Made by a program: the position numbers and the translations under genes. Shown here in pieces: positions 1 to 13,763 of a stretch of DNA of 64,000 bases. Every line of letters begins with the position of its first letter. Position 1 is the stretch's first letter. Below the pieces are notes generated by a model. That model worked only from the letters and a program-made list of their open reading frames with translations, was not told the origin of the DNA and did no database searches. The DNA comes from Struthidea cinerea (lineage: Eukaryota; Chordata; Aves; Passeriformes; Corcoracidae), in the NCBI GenBank assembly GCA_013397865.1, contig VZTI01000613.1, forward strand, positions 387,840-451,839, in the 5' to 3' direction.

Positions 1-675
1 AAATAGATACAGATAATGACACAAAATGTAATTTATATAAGAACATACCATTATTATGGCATTTGCTTTCAGTCCCAAATTGACCACCAAGTTCAGGCAG
101 CATCAGTCTAAGTCAATACAACATTGTGCCAGAAAACAGAAGAACACTTTAAATAAGCAACATAGAGACATTTGGCTGCCCAGTGATGCCACAGGGTTTC
201 TTTATACACAGTACAGCAATGAAAAGCAATCAGGAGGCATTATACAATGGTAGCCGCTTCTAAAATAATCAACATTAACTAATTAGATGTGGCATATTTT
301 ATACTATGTCAGCCCATTCAGTTTCCAAAAGCCCCTAACAACCATCATCTGCTTGAAATTCTGACTCAAATTAAATAATAACTTTCTGGCTATGTATTAA
401 ATAAAAATTGAATGATTACTTTCTCTTGTGAGCCAAAAGGTATTGTCACACAGAACGGAATCCAATAAAAATGGCCAGTTCTTTTCCATATTCTTTTGCA
501 ATGATCATAGATCAAATTTTCCATATATAAANNNNNNNNNNNNNNNTATATATATATATTTAAGAGGTACAAATGGCTAAATGGGAATTCTAACTCAACA
601 CTGACTTCCGAACAAATTTGATACACTTTATTATAACAATTTTTGAAATATGGTCGTAATTTAAAATATTCTTAC
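1..675. other. AT-rich noncoding sequence, no gene seen
   Basis: Apart from the TA repeat and gap, no repeat family, RNA gene or convincing coding segment was recognised. The short open frames on both strands have no family resemblance. Confidence 0.5.
522..561. repeat. TA microsatellite spanning a 15-base assembly gap
   Basis: Alternating TA runs stand on both sides of the N run at 532-546. The gap probably marks an array the assembler could not size, so its true length is unknown. Confidence 0.85.
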
Positions 676-751
676 ATAAACTTCCCCAAGCGCTCTAATC
701 ATACATTCAGTGAAATATTTCAAACTTCTTTGCTTTTCAAACATGCACTGG
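676..751 (-). CDS. candidate internal exon (25 codons), unassigned gene
   Basis: Read on the minus strand, this 76-nt segment ends in TAT followed by gtaaga, a good donor, and follows an AG with only a weak pyrimidine tract. It is open in the frame that begins after one base; the peptide begins QCMFEKQRSLKYFTE and ends MIRALGEVY. The entry phase (two bases carried over) is the exit phase of the candidate exon at 5186-5305, so the two could be joined. I do not recognise the peptide. The weak acceptor and short length make a chance pseudo-exon quite possible. Confidence 0.2.
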
Positions 752-3700
752 CTGCATACGTCAACTTCCACAACATGTTACTCTAGTCATTAAAATGTTG
801 GACTTGAAATTTCTATTTCAAGTGACAATCTGACTGATCTAAAACTTAGTTTGGCTACAAAAACCATTGTGTTTCAGTCTGAGTATCTACTCTCCTTTTT
901 CCTCCCGTGGTGATGCATGATGGCTGTTGTATAATCTTGTACTGCCCAAAAGAGAGGCTATAGAATCCAGCCTATACAAGCAGAGATTTATGAAGTGGCA
1001 AATATTTGCTTGAGACAATTGCTGACCTCAAAGGAACATCTTCAGGAGCCCAGGCCTGCTGAGCGTTGCCATATGAGTCACACAAGGATTAGCTTGGAAC
1101 AAAAGCTGCAGCAACTTTGCCTTTAGAAAAAACTCAGAGTCAGGTACATCTTCTCAGCTTGACTCCATGTGAAATTTAAATCTGAAGATCATTAATTTCA
1201 ATATTGTCAGGATACAAAAAAGAAAAGGAGACATTAGCCTTAAAAGATTTAGAAAGGACTGCTTTAGGATCCCTCTGCAGATTTCCATCTTCCCTAGCTC
1301 AGCCTGTGCTGTAAGGCAGGATACAAACACTGACCTCGGAGCTGTTCTGTGTGCATTTCTGACATGCTTCTGGGGAAAGCAAGTTTAGACATCAACTTCA
1401 AGCTCATCTTGAACTCCTCTAAAATGCACTCCAAACTCTCAAGGTTTACTAGTACAGAACAAACCCAATCTGAATCACACATGAGATGATCCTTACCACC
1501 GGCTTCAATATGACACAAGAGGAGGCTACAAAATCAGTGATGGACATTCTTCTGGTAAAAAAAAAAAGGAAAACCGACTTGCCATAGGAAGAGAAGAAAA
1601 CAGCTCCTCAAATCCCATGGCTAAAGAATTAACAGAAGCAGGGCATAACCATATTACTGGTTCTCCATAGGGCTGTCCATTAAAACTCTCTTGATAACAT
1701 TCAAGAGGAGATATCAAACATTTATCTGAGACTTCTCATTCATGTTTATGAATTAGAAAAGCCTTTAAGATGAGTTTTGTTTATCCAAACTCCTTGCTGA
1801 ACACTTTCAGATGTCCCACCTACTCTTGCACTTTAGAAAATGTGTGCTACTCATTGCCATTACATTTTCAGCACATCGCATTGTTAGTTTTGCATCTTAA
1901 TTGCTGGGGAATATGTATTTTTCAGTGAAATAAATCTTTGGGCTCTAAAATTTTCTAGTTGTTTATTCAGTACAGTTTATACCACGTCAAATAAGCCTAC
2001 ACATCAATTTAACATAATGGGATTATAGCAAATTTTGTCATAAATTAGTTAGCAATGGCAACACTAGGAATGAAGATGTGAAAGCACTGGATTTAGTGCA
2101 CCTTAGAAACCAGAATGTTCTTATGGGTTTTTGAAGACATTGCCCTCTCATCAGCCTGGAACAAGCTAAGATCATTACTGCAGTGTTTTTACAGCTGCTG
2201 TTACCTCTGTCAGTAAAAGCACACTGCTCTTATCTAGTGCTACAGCAAGAACTGTGCATGGCACAGCAACACAACATGACTAAATGGGGGGGGAGGATGG
2301 TAATGAAATATTTGGGGTGACTTGTCCTTTTTAAACCTTCCATCTGTTTAAGCAAGTAGCTGGGCCCAAGCACTAAGACTATAGCTCCAGCCACAGACTG
2401 TATATGGTCACTGGTCCTGGCTTCTTAAATCCTTTAAGGCTCTCTGACAAAGCCAGACCAGTTCCAGGATGGGAAACACCTGCGTAAGAACCATTCAGAA
2501 TTCCGAGGTTTTCTGACTCTTCCAGAAAAGATACTGAAATTTTTTACAGAAGAGGATGCCCACTGCCCACCTTGATGCAGTAGTGATATCTTTTAATGAA
2601 GGATCAGATGAGTGACCACAGGTTGCAAGGGGCAGTACCACCCCAGACCATCACACCAGTCCTCTTTCCAGGACTACGACATAAAAACCACCAGCCATAC
2701 ACAACCTAACATGATCTGCTATGTATCTAGAGGTATCTTGGAGGAGTTAACTTGCTGACCTCTTAATGAGTAAATCAGATTGAACAAAGAATTATGTTTT
2801 AAGCCTTGTTTTTTTACTTGGTGTTGAAAAATCATATAGTATATAAAAATGGTGAGATCCAGATATTTGATCTGTGTGAGATTATTCTTCTTGCTAAAAC
2901 TGTGAAACTTTGCCAACTCCTTGGCTGCCAGCCACATAAATCAGCTTCTCATACCTCTTCCTATAGGTCAGTCATCATACATTTCTTTAATCTTTAAGAC
3001 CAACATCCACTTTTTCTCCTGTTTCAGCTGTCTGTATTGATGTCCTGCATGCAAGGCATCAAGAAACTGAAAAAGGTGTTGCTATCAATCTGTTCTCCTT
3101 ATTCTACAATAGATCTTTGCTTCCTTTTCTAAGATGTAATACTTGTGTAGATCATTAGAATTCTTGTTATTTACTTAGTTTCTGGATAAAGTGATCCCTT
3201 GGTGTTACTTCCTTGTCTTCAGATTTTTGGGTAGGCTTCATTTATGTGTGCAGTGCACTTCAAATGCTGGGATAAAAGCTACAGCATAACTGCTGCTAAT
3301 AACAGGACAAACTTAATAAATGTAAAGTTACTAAAAGTGCTCTCAGTGGCTTATTCATACAAAATCTCTAACCACAGGCCTGGCAAAAGGTCTGACATTT
3401 TTGTTCATCTGAATGAAATTTGCAAATAAACTCTACATGAAAATATTGAACAAGGAAAAACTAGATATCAAATGGGGATGGGGAAAGTAATTAAGAAGAT
3501 CATTATGCAATGACTTAAAATCTTTGCTAACCACCCCTTCCCCCCCAACCCAGGATTTTCTTCGCATATTGAAAAATGTACATGCCAAATTGTAATTAGG
3601 AACTCAAACATTTCACACTAAATATACAGTATTTTAATCCTGTACCTTAGCTAGTAGCACTGATTCAGGCAGTAATATTGTCTGAAGTAGGGTATAAAAG

Positions 3701-5185
3701 GATGGAAATACAATCCCAGACAGAAAAAGGAAACAACTTCAGTGACTCATTATTGCCGCCTTCTTTATTCAGACACAAAACCTAATATTATTCACAAAGG
3801 TGCAAACATGGCAATTTTTCTTCATTTAAATTGGAGCTGAGAAACAAATTGTCAGTCCCCATGCACAAGGGAGTATTGCGACTGTTGTCACCTGTGATCC
3901 CCCAGGAAGAGCTCAGAGGTTCTGGGTGCTGTACAAGCACAGAGCAAGAGATCTGTAGGTTTGTGCTGAGCGAGGAATAGGGAGAGCAATGACAGTTCCT
4001 TGTTGACAGGACTGTGGGGAGCTGGTGCGTGACACTTCTGCAGCTGCTCTGCGCATACAGCTACCAGCGACTGTTTTTTCCTGCAGTAATCAAATCACAT
4101 CTGAAATACAAGAACTAAGTTGCCTGTAGTGGTGAATGCATTCACTGCGACACTCTGAGACCCTGTGAGTGTGGAATCGAAGGGAGCCTGCATCCAAATG
4201 CTGCATGATTTGTCAAAATATGAACTTGAATGCTTGAATTTTAATTCAAATATGATGAAAAATTGTGACCAGAGGAACTTTCTACATCAAATTAGGAAAA
4301 ACTGAGAGACAAATTCATCCCTTATGCAAGTGCACCACAAAATAAACTGTCTTAACACTGGAATAATTCAGATGTCTCTTTTTAGGTAAAATGACTACAA
4401 ACTTAGGGAGTTTATGCATTAAGCTTTTCCAAATGAGATTGGCAAGAGCTCTAGTAATACGTAACACTTCAGGGACAGCAGAACAACTATTAACTTCAAT
4501 ACATACAAAGCTTAAATTTCATTATTTTATAGTATGCTGGATTTCACTGAATCACAGTTACTACTTTATCCATGCTGTAGCTTTTTTGAGAGAAATAAAC
4601 AGCTCTATTTCTGTTACTTATACATCAGCATACACAAATTCTTATACATAGGCACATATATGTAAAAACACTACATGCACACATCTTGTAAAAACACTAC
4701 TTGCACACGTCTCCTCTTCTGTACCACAAAGAAAAGCAACTAGATCTATCTACAGAAAAGTTAATTCAGTTAAATCCGCAATAAAAGATCAGTACTTTAT
4801 CTCAGGTTCTGCACACCTTATCATCAACTTCAAAAGCAAATACAGTTCATTTCTACAGTACTTTACACTCCTTCCAAGATCCTCATGACATATCAACTCT
4901 TTTTAATGGATGAGGAAGGAAAACAGAGAGGTGAGGTGAGATGTTCAGGACTATAAAGGAAGTCAGTAGCATGCTAAGGACTAGAACCCAGTTCTACTAA
5001 TGTTTCCAGCCCCTGAAATGCTAAATGCAGGCACGCAATCCCACCAGCAAATCAGGCAAGCATCACACTGGTGCCCCTGCTTCAAGCATACATGCCTACT
5101 GGGAAGTGCTGGACACTTCTGGTTGCCAGCCAGTAAACTTTCCCCCTCCTCAGCATGAATTCCGACTGTGTGCCAGTTCACTTAC
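752..5185. other. noncoding, intergenic or intronic
   Basis: Apart from a 26-bp tandem dimer at 4661-4712, nothing was recognised here. Homopolymer runs such as the G8 near 2286 and a pyrimidine-rich stretch near 3535 are ordinary. Confidence 0.45.
4661..4712 (+). repeat. tandem dimer, 26-bp unit
   Basis: Two adjacent 26-base copies begin with tgtaaaaacactac and differ at only two positions. This is a recent small tandem duplication in noncoding sequence. Confidence 0.85.
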
Positions 5186-5305
5186 CCATGATTATCATTT
5201 TTTCTGTCTGATGAGTGTAGAACAATTGCCCCTTGAGCACGGGTTAGCCAGAGCCGGAAGAGCTGCTTGCCTCCAGCCCAGCTGTCGGAGTCTCCATGCA
5301 AGATG
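5186..5305 (-). CDS. candidate internal exon (39 full codons), unassigned gene
   Basis: Minus-strand segment of 120 nt with acceptor ttttgcacag and donor GG|gtaagt, both close to consensus. One frame is open throughout: one base completes a codon, then 39 codons beginning ILHGDSDSWAGGKQLFRLWL and ending SSDRKNDNH, then two bases are carried over. A second frame is open until near the end. The peptide is hydrophilic with a mixed composition that looks protein-like, and base composition is richer in GC than the flanks. No family was recognised. By synteny alone, the gene expected downstream of PCTP in vertebrates is ANKFN1, but the peptide does not match any part of it that I know. Pseudo-exons with good splice sites are common in introns, so this remains a candidate. 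Confidence 0.3.
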
Positions 5306-5533
5306 CTGTGCAAAATGTTGAGTTGAAAGAAAACACGAGTAGGGGGAAAAGAGAGCTCTCAGAGAACCTCCACATGGTTCCTGTTGCTAAGGGAACCACT
5401 CCCTTTGTCTGCATAGGTTAAGAATGGCTGCTTCATTTGGAGTCTGTCTCTTAAGTACTGAAAACAGCACAACAATTTCAGAGAGAAAATAGAAAGTCCA
5501 GAATATCTTGCAACCAAAGAAGAACTGAACCAC

Positions 5534-5704
5534 CTAGGAATTCTTACATTAAAAGCATCTATTAATAGTCGATTTAGATGACTCCAAGGACACTGTAGGA
5601 CTCCAAGGACACTGTAGAACTCCTCTGTGCCATCTGATGGGACAATACACCGCTGCACACAGTTTAATTCAGTTATTGTAATCAGCTTTTGGAGATGAGG
5701 ATAG
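5534..5704 (-). CDS. candidate internal exon containing a 19-bp tandem duplication
   Basis: Minus-strand segment with acceptor ctctctgtaatcag. The open frame starts YPHLQKLITITELNCVQRCI and continues through SDGTEEFYSV and HLNRLLIDAFN. Two donors are possible: AAT|gtaaga at 5548 (phase 0), or the weaker AG|gtggtt at 5534, whose phase fits the next candidate exon at 5186-5305. The frame stays open only because of a 19-bp tandem duplication (5580-5617): without it the upstream frame stops at once. The open frame also runs past both donors to 5359. Either the duplication is recent in noncoding DNA and the frame is accidental, or the contig has an error here. Not recognised as a known family. Confidence 0.2.
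5580..5617 (+). repeat. perfect 19-bp tandem duplication
   Basis: Two identical copies of gactccaaggacactgtag stand head to tail. The length is not a multiple of three, so it shifts any reading frame that crosses it, including the minus-strand frame described at 5534-5704. Confidence 0.95.
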
Positions 5705-8700
5705 CTGATTACAGAGAGATCAAGAAACCAGGTCCAGTTTACTACAACAAATGGAGAGAGATCAATAGTAACAAATATAAGCATTTGTTTAACAGGTATT
5801 CATGATGGACTATAAAAGAGAGGTGCCTTTACTTCCATAGGCTCCTACAAAAATCCAAGCCCAAATCCTCAACTCTGATTTCTGTAGCTGCTCTGCCCTG
5901 CTGCCTCTCTGGCCCCAGACCTAGCACTGGATGTGTTTCTGAACCCCCAAATATTTGAGAATCTACCTTCTGTACAGGCCCACTGGGCTCAGTCCAATTC
6001 AGCACATGGAGTTAGGAACTCCTGCTTCTTATCTTACCAGCCCTGGTATTAAGGAATGCAGTAGGATGCGTACTTGGGTATAAAGGTGATTTCACTGTGA
6101 GTCTGAGGTCCTAAAACATGAAGAGCTAATAGAAATTGTCAGGAAGGTTGGTACATTGGGAACAGAAACACCCTAAGTCTAACCTTAAACATTTTGTTTG
6201 CATTAATAAAATCAGCCTCTTTCTGACAATATACAGCACAAAAATGCATTGCACAACACAACCATATCCTGCTCACTCTCAGCTGATGCCAAAGCCAGCA
6301 TCCCAAAATACTGTCAGTGCAAATTTTTTCTGTGAATTTCAAGTAAATGTTTCCATACTGTAATATTATGTGGTAGAAATAGTCAAAGACTTAGATCCAG
6401 ACACAAATTTTCAAGCATAGACTTATTTAAGGCTCTTAACATATCCAGAGAACAATCAGAGAAATGAGTTACATTCTGTTTGGATAAATAACACAAAAGT
6501 TCAAAATCTTAGATGATGGACCTCTGTACGGAAAGCAGAATTTTCTCATTCCACCAGAGAGCAGCTGTGAGTGCCTGGAACACTGGAGGCACGTCAGTTC
6601 AGTCTTACAGTAAAGAGCTGAGCTTCACTTAATGCAAGGTAGCTGCTGAGGAAAATCAGTGCCAGAGTTCTGTTTTCCAGGGAGCTGAGCTTTTTTCCCC
6701 TCAGTCAGATTAGAGTATAATCTTAGAGAACACCAGAGATACTCTTAGAGAACACTAGTCAGATAAGAGTAATAAGATGTCTTCGCTTACATACCACAGT
6801 CCAGCACTGATTCTTTGACATAAAGACCTGAAGAATTCAGTTGTCACTTCATTGCACATATTGAATTGTATTTGCAGCATATGAGTTGCAGCACTCTCCC
6901 ATCTTCCTCTCACCCCAATGAGTCAAATAAAGCAGTCAGGATTGCTTTGTAGAGAGGCCTTTCTGCTCTCCTTTGCAAAAAGATTAGGAGATTAGAGAGT
7001 GCAACTGCAACTTCAGTTTAGGGACATTAAAAAGCAACTGTTAATAGGTTTCCATTGCATCATTTTTATCAAGAAACATTTAACTGGAAACCAATTAAAA
7101 AGTCTGTGATTGTATGTATTATTTTCCTTTCAGAGAATTAATTTGAATTGCTCAATCCTGCTGTGTACGTGTACACACAAACATTCTTTTCTCCTGCTCG
7201 TGGATAGACTGATGTCAAGGCAAATGTAAGTAAAAGATCTTGGGATTCTCTACAGCCTCAGCAAGGGAGAAAATGGGTTTTAGAATTGAACTAAAGCTTC
7301 TGCCAATAAATACTTTACCCACTTTCTCCTGCTGCTTGCAACCCATGGAACCTTCTTCAGTGTAATTACAATGACAAGGGCAAACCCATGCACGTTTAGA
7401 GCATTCAAAGTTAATTCCCATCATAATAAAATTCTTCAATGCCACAAATCAATACTGAGTCTAACGGTGCACTTTATCTAAGCCTTTTACAAGTGTTTGG
7501 GTACATGATATTGTCATTAATACAGGAGCATTCTGCTGATCATTCCCATTTTGTCACTTCATAATAAAAAGACATGGGGAGCAACTTCAGATCACATTTG
7601 TGAAAGAGTCAGGGACAGAATCAACGTAGCCTCCTGCATTATTACACAATTTACACCCCCAAAAAACCAAAATAAAACACCAATGTTTTTTCCCTTTTTT
7701 AAACAAAGATAGGAATTTTCTCTGTGTAATAGAGATTTTAGCATCCTATACAGGACATTTACTGGTTTCCCATTATTAAAAGAGCAATACATTTTTGTCA
7801 GACTGGCAGTGAGGTTCAGATTTGATGATGACAATGTGAATTTACAAGAAGTGAAACTCTACTCAGGAAACTTTCTTCAGTGGAATCTTGAACTGTATCT
7901 ATTACTATAAATCCCAGCTTCTCAACTGAAAAATAAACTGCAGTAAGTACTAATGTCCTAAAGAGCCGGACTTTGTTATGCTCATCCGAGGTATTATGAA
8001 TGGTCAGAAAAGGAATTCATTAGTGGCTACTTGAATCAACTGCTTTTTGTCCCAAATGTGAACACATCCCCCCAGTCAGAAATTGCCTACACAGTGTGAT
8101 TGAAACTTATTTATTTACTTACATATAATAAGCAACTGAGCAGCTTGCAGTGCATGAAGTGAGGCTATGGAAAAGTACATTACAGTGCTCGTGCTTCAGG
8201 GCCCTCTCAGTCAGAATTTCAGTATATGTGCCTATTTTCTGTTTATCATTCAGGCAAAAACATTGAAACTCTCTATCCCCTCAGTCCACTTAGTGAGCAA
8301 GAAAAGATTGCCTGCCTTATATAAGGTGGCTTAGAAGGAATTTTTAAAACAAATATTTACAAAGCTCTAAAAATATTATCTTGTTTTGTTAAGGCTAAGT
8401 GTGTAAGCACCATACCTGTTACAAATATAGCTCTTGTTATGCAGTGAAAGAGAGAAGGCAGATGGAGCTGTTGATAGCCTCAGTGACAATAGTGCAATAT
8501 GCAATTGCGCAGGAACCAGTATTCACCTTATAAGGAGAATTTTTCATATTCCCCAATTTTTTTTTTCAGTTGCAAGCAGGAATTAAAATACCAACATGAG
8601 AAATTTCCATAGGAGGGTCATATTTAAAAGACCCTCTATGTTAAAAAAAAAAAACCTTTACTTTGAATGAACTGACATGGATTTAAATGACCTGTGAGAG

Positions 8701-11700
8701 TATGTGTACGGTTGTATGTGCATGTATAAGGTTTCTTGTCCACTTTCGAGAGCCCAGACTCCCATCCCTCATGGCAGTCTGCCAAACAGGCCAGGAACGT
8801 GAAGAAACTTGACTTTCTGGCACTGTTCCATGTGAGATGCCGGGGAGCTGAGAGCTGGGAAAAGCGGGTGAGCTGGCAGCAAACCAAGAACATTTCCATC
8901 AAAAATTTCATTGGAATAGACATTTTCATGCAACGTGTTAGGTTTTGGTGAACTGGCATTAGCTGAGAGAAAAATGTTCCACTGGAAAGTTTCCAGTTTG
9001 TCCTAGTGCTAAGATCTTGACGCTTGGACCTCATATTTTTCATTCAACTGAAAAATAGATTTTTATTTCTCGGTGTCATGCACAGAGACAGAATGTAGTT
9101 TACTGTACTACTGATTGTCTAAAATTATTTCTCTGGATACTGTAAAAAGACGCTTTATTTTGCCATCTGCAGTGAATGCTGCTGTCTCATGACTCCATGG
9201 TTTTTTGCCATCTCCCCACCCCTCTTCATTTCATCTAAATGGATCACAAGAAGGAATGCCAGCAGAAGAGGGACTCAGTGGTGAGAGCACCACTTTGTAG
9301 CCAGAGGCAGATTTAAATAACTGTCTCTTGAACAAGATTTCTGTCTTACTTTCTGTATTAGTTCAGTAGGGAGAACAGTACATCCCCACCTTGAAGTGTT
9401 ATTGAAATTCATAAATGTGGATTACAACAATAAACTTGTAACAGTTCTGAGAAATGTATAAAATATAGTAGCTTCAACTACTAAACTGCAGAAATCTCTT
9501 GAAAATAAAGTATTTAACAGTATATTGAGTACAGATGGCACAAGGTTATGGCAGAAAATGGAGGTAGAGAAGGCTACAGCACTGGATGAACAGTCAACTC
9601 TACATTGAATGCAAATACAACACACCCATGCACACTTCGAACATTTGATTTCACAGACTCTTTGATACAAAAATGTGTATGCAATATATATAATTTAGCT
9701 CATCTTATTCAATCTGCGCATGTGACAGTTCTGAGCTTATTGGAAAACTTGAACCAAATTCAGCTTTGTCACTGATGGGATACCACAAAGCTGGGCCAAT
9801 TCCATGTGCTCAGCTTTTGAACCTGCCTCTCAGAACACTTATTCATATTACGCCCCATTCAGGAAGTGATCTCACTGGAAAATCTGAGCAAAGCATAGGA
9901 CAGAAGTTCTAGACTCAAAAAGCTAAGGAATGTTCTTTTCCCCCTTTCACTTCATCCTCTTTTAAATGAATTTGGTCCTTGTGGAAATAATTGGATCGAC
10001 AGCCCTAAGGACCAGGGCTGTTGTGGACTCACAAGGACACATTTCCACTGTCCTCCTTTCACATCAATGGACGTTCACTCTGAGCTGCAAGTTTAACTTC
10101 TCATCTTGGCCATCATAGGACTTCACCCAAAACTAGTGCAGAGATAAGTGCAGAGATAAGCACAGAATTCTTCAGCCTGAGGATAAATAACTTTATAATC
10201 ATAAAGACAGTTTATCAATGCAATAATTCACCCCCTAAGCTTTTGAGTTCTCAATGCAGAAAAGAAACCGAACACCCAATTCTCAACTGAGCTCTATTAC
10301 ATAATTCTTAATACTGGTACTGTAATAGTATCCTTTGGTCACTAGCTCTCTCAGTTTTGAATGTGGGCACCAAATCTGAGCTAAAACCAGCATTAAATAT
10401 ATGCCTATAGGATTTCTGTCGTGCTTTTTCCTACTGGTAACGAAATACGTATTAACTCAGTAACAAAATGTCACCCAAGCTTGAAGTCTATCCAGTAGAC
10501 TATATCCCAATCCTAGACATAATACAGCATGTCTTAAGGAAGACTCTGGGTATTCCAGTGGCTTCGTGTGGCACGGTTAATTCAGTTTCATGTCTCCATT
10601 TTACTTCCCAGAATTTCTTACTCTGTTTGGAAGAGTAATTCACCTCATTTTCAAAAGTATGAAAATTCTCCATCTCCATCTCCATTTCAAGCTGCTGTCA
10701 ATATTTCCAGGCTGTGTAACCACTTTCCTCAAGTAAAATTGACAAAATCGGCCCAAATAAGGAATTAAAATTTTCAGCAGAAGAAAATAGAAAGTATTCC
10801 AAGCCTGCTGAAATTGATGTGAAAATATCTATGAAAGTATGTGCACAGAATTAGCAAAGCACAAGTCAGACCTGTGGATACATGTTGGTCAATATCTCAA
10901 AGCAGCCAAACAACTTCAGCTGGTGTTCAGTGCCTCTGCTTGACAATGATGCATATTTTACACTTCCCCTCACAAGAGTCGACTTCAGATTCATCTCTGC
11001 TGTTTATTTCTGTTCTTTAGAAAATACAGATTCAGAAAGTTCTGCCACCCACTTGCAGCAAATTTAAATTTCTAAACAAGAGTGAAGTTCAGTGATAGCA
11101 CTGTGAGTGAAGCTGCTGAAGTGTAATTATTTTCTATACAAAGAGCAAGTCTTTCATACTATGTGTAAGTTTACACATAGACGTAGACACACATATATTC
11201 AGACTAAATTTACTGTACTATGCCTGATTTCTCTTCATGGTAACTATTTTCTGTGCCATCACTGAAAGCATTTCCAATGTGTATATTTGCTCTGACACCT
11301 CTAGATATCATCATCGTGTTCTCTCATGCCCTTGAGTGAGATTGACTCACTTCCATCTCTTCTGTTGCTGTGACAAAGTAAACAGTAGCTACAAAGCTGT
11401 CGATGAATTAGATTTCTTCTCATGTCTGCATTTAATCCTTTTATCTATATACCTGAAATAGCTTGGTCTATCATCCAAGTCATATTCATATTTTACAACA
11501 ACTCTTGTCTGATTTTTTGCAGAAATTTATACCTGGCTCTTGTGTTATTTTCACCTTTATTAAGCCAGAAAAAGAGCAAAATAAACCAAAGTGACTACAT
11601 TTAATGCAACAGCTATGACAAATTCTTCAGAAGTAAGAGTTCCAGAGAAGCAGGCCTTCTGGGGGTGCTCCCGTCATCGAGCACACGCAGGTAATACTCC

Positions 11701-13718
11701 TTTCTGTGTCTCATAAAGCAAAAAGAACTCCTAAAACTGAACTTCACCCACTCCAATCAAAATGCCACTCAACTGCTGATTGAAATATCCTTCATTCAAA
11801 TCAGAGTGAGTGCCTTTAATGGCTACCCAAAAGGCTGTCAAATTAAATAAGAAACAAAATGCAAATAAATTAGCATTCCTAGCTACTGATACGCTATAAA
11901 TATTTATGAGGAAAAAAAGATGCTGTAATTTCAAATGATACCACAGGCCTATTTTGTACAAACAGTTAAAACAGTTATACATGCAATACTGTACTTTGCA
12001 ATTTTTTTCCATTTCACATCACCATAATCACCTAATAAATATTTAAATGGACCCATTTGCTGTAACTATAAAAGAACCGTGTAAACTTGTTGTCATCTAG
12101 ACACATAAGCCGCAGTGGAGTCAATGAATTTCAACAGTCACTTAATATTGCAAGCCACAAGCTACCTTAAACCTGCCAGCAACTGTCTGCCAGGAAGCTA
12201 CTGTAGCACCACGGCTACCTCCTCCAACCCAGGACACGAGATTCATTATGAATGCTAGCATTGCTACTCTAATTAGGCCTGGGAGAGGTTTAACAACCAT
12301 GCTACAGTCTTGCTGCTGACAAATATAAAAATAAAGCCTTGTTCAAATTAGCAATGTGAAGTGAGAAGGCCTAGAAGCAGCAACTGTCTGACCAGTAGTG
12401 AAACAGTTCTAATCTATAGTGAGGTTATTTTGCTTCATAAACTGCTAGTATGTTACCTGCAGGAGGTCTCCCTGTAAAATGAATTATAGTAAGCTATATG
12501 TGATAATTAACCGTGCATTAGCAAATATCTTGAAACAGGGGGGCTCTGTTTTCTCTGTATTTTGACTAATAAAAGCATGAATTTGTTCAACAAATGATCA
12601 TTTAGGTTGTGGAATGCTAAGCATATTGGAAGAACACAGTAAGCAATAGAATATTGTAGGTGGACTAACAGTTTCCTTACAAAAACAGGCTATTTAATAG
12701 GCTGGCTCCATACTACGTTATTCACAGTACTAAAAACCACAGTGTTGGGAAGACAAATACAATATACATTTAAAATAATATAAACCTTGTACTCATATTT
12801 ACTTTAAAAATGCCATGGATGTGACAATAAAAAAAAAATCCATAAGCAAACGTTTATTTCAGAAAGAGAAAATCCCAAATGACTCTTTCCAGAATGTAAA
12901 CAGATAGTGAGGCAATTGGTATGGTCATCTTCTCTAGAGGGGAGAAAAATGCGGCTGGGTTTAAAATAGTCTACATCATATGAATGTGAAGCAAGGCAAA
13001 AACCCCCATATTATGTATACTTCTTAACACAATAAAAATAAAGTGGTGCTATAATTTATTTTAGCTTCAAATACATCTTATGAAAACATATTTAACCATA
13101 ACGCTGTATGGAACTGTGACTGTACCAGCCTCCCTCTTGGCTGTGAATCAGAGGTCAGAGCTACTGCAGCAGACACAGGTTGACAGTCTGTGCCTCTTTA
13201 TTCATACTGTGTGGACTGGAGCCCAAGATTCCAAACATCACAAACTGAAATTCATTTAACTACAGGTAATCTATCAGTTGTAGCCAGGCTCCACGTAGTA
13301 ATGACTCATTATAGGATTTGGCTGTATCGTGGGTGGATACCAGCCCCAGTGTCATGGGGATGAACCACAGGTAAAAATAGAAGTTATTGAACAGTTCATA
13401 AATATGAGCATTCAGAAGTCTCTCAAAATATTGAATATCTTTAAAGCATCAGAAGTGTTCTCTAAATGTAAAATAAAGCCAAGCTCAGAATGTACCTCTG
13501 AGCCGTATGTGTCCATTTCCTTCCCCCAGCACAGCTCTCACCTGCCCTGTAACAAACAGCACACTCCAGTGCCAGATCTCTCCCTGCAGCACGCTGGGCC
13601 TCTTTCAGCAGAGGCCTGAAATAACTCCCTGATTTCTGAGGCAGGGAGCTATCAGTGAGATACCAGAGTTCTGCACATGTGGCAGACATTCAGTCTGAGA
13701 GCAGGACAGGATACTCAC
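5705..13718. other. noncoding, intergenic or intronic
   Basis: AT-rich sequence with short A or T runs (for example near 8642) and a 12-bp tandem dimer (gtgcagagataa) at 10136-10159. Several short AG...GT bounded open segments occur on the minus strand, such as one near 6790-6830, but they are too small to support. No RNA gene or clear transposon was recognised. Confidence 0.45.
10136..10159 (+). repeat. tandem dimer, 12-bp unit
   Basis: Two copies of gtgcagagataa stand side by side, with a partial third beyond. Confidence 0.7.
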
Positions 13719-13763
13719 AAGGCTGGTCCCTGGAGAAAACTGCGAGGCTGGGACTGCAGCATC
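13719..13763 (-). CDS. candidate 15-codon exon, unassigned
   Basis: A 45-nt minus-strand segment with acceptor gtttggcacag and donor CTT|gtgagtatcc, both good. It is phase 0 at both ends and reads DAAVPASQFSPGTSL. It lies within a longer open frame (13605-13832) that crosses both boundaries, which weakens the case for an exon. Its phases match candidate exons at 21429-21479 and 24335-24403. Confidence 0.18.

Noticed and set aside
5359..5784. 141-codon minus-strand frame as a single-exon gene
   Set aside because: Its continuity depends on the 19-bp duplication, and its downstream half has no protein character; it is treated as part of the exon candidate instead.
8110..8170. 42-nt minus-strand segment with gtaagt donor at 8116
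   Set aside because: All three frames are open and the acceptor is mediocre; it cannot be told from chance.
11340..11375. 17-nt minus-strand microexon with good splice sites
   Set aside because: Too short to support; its acceptor and donor could arise by chance in AT-rich DNA.
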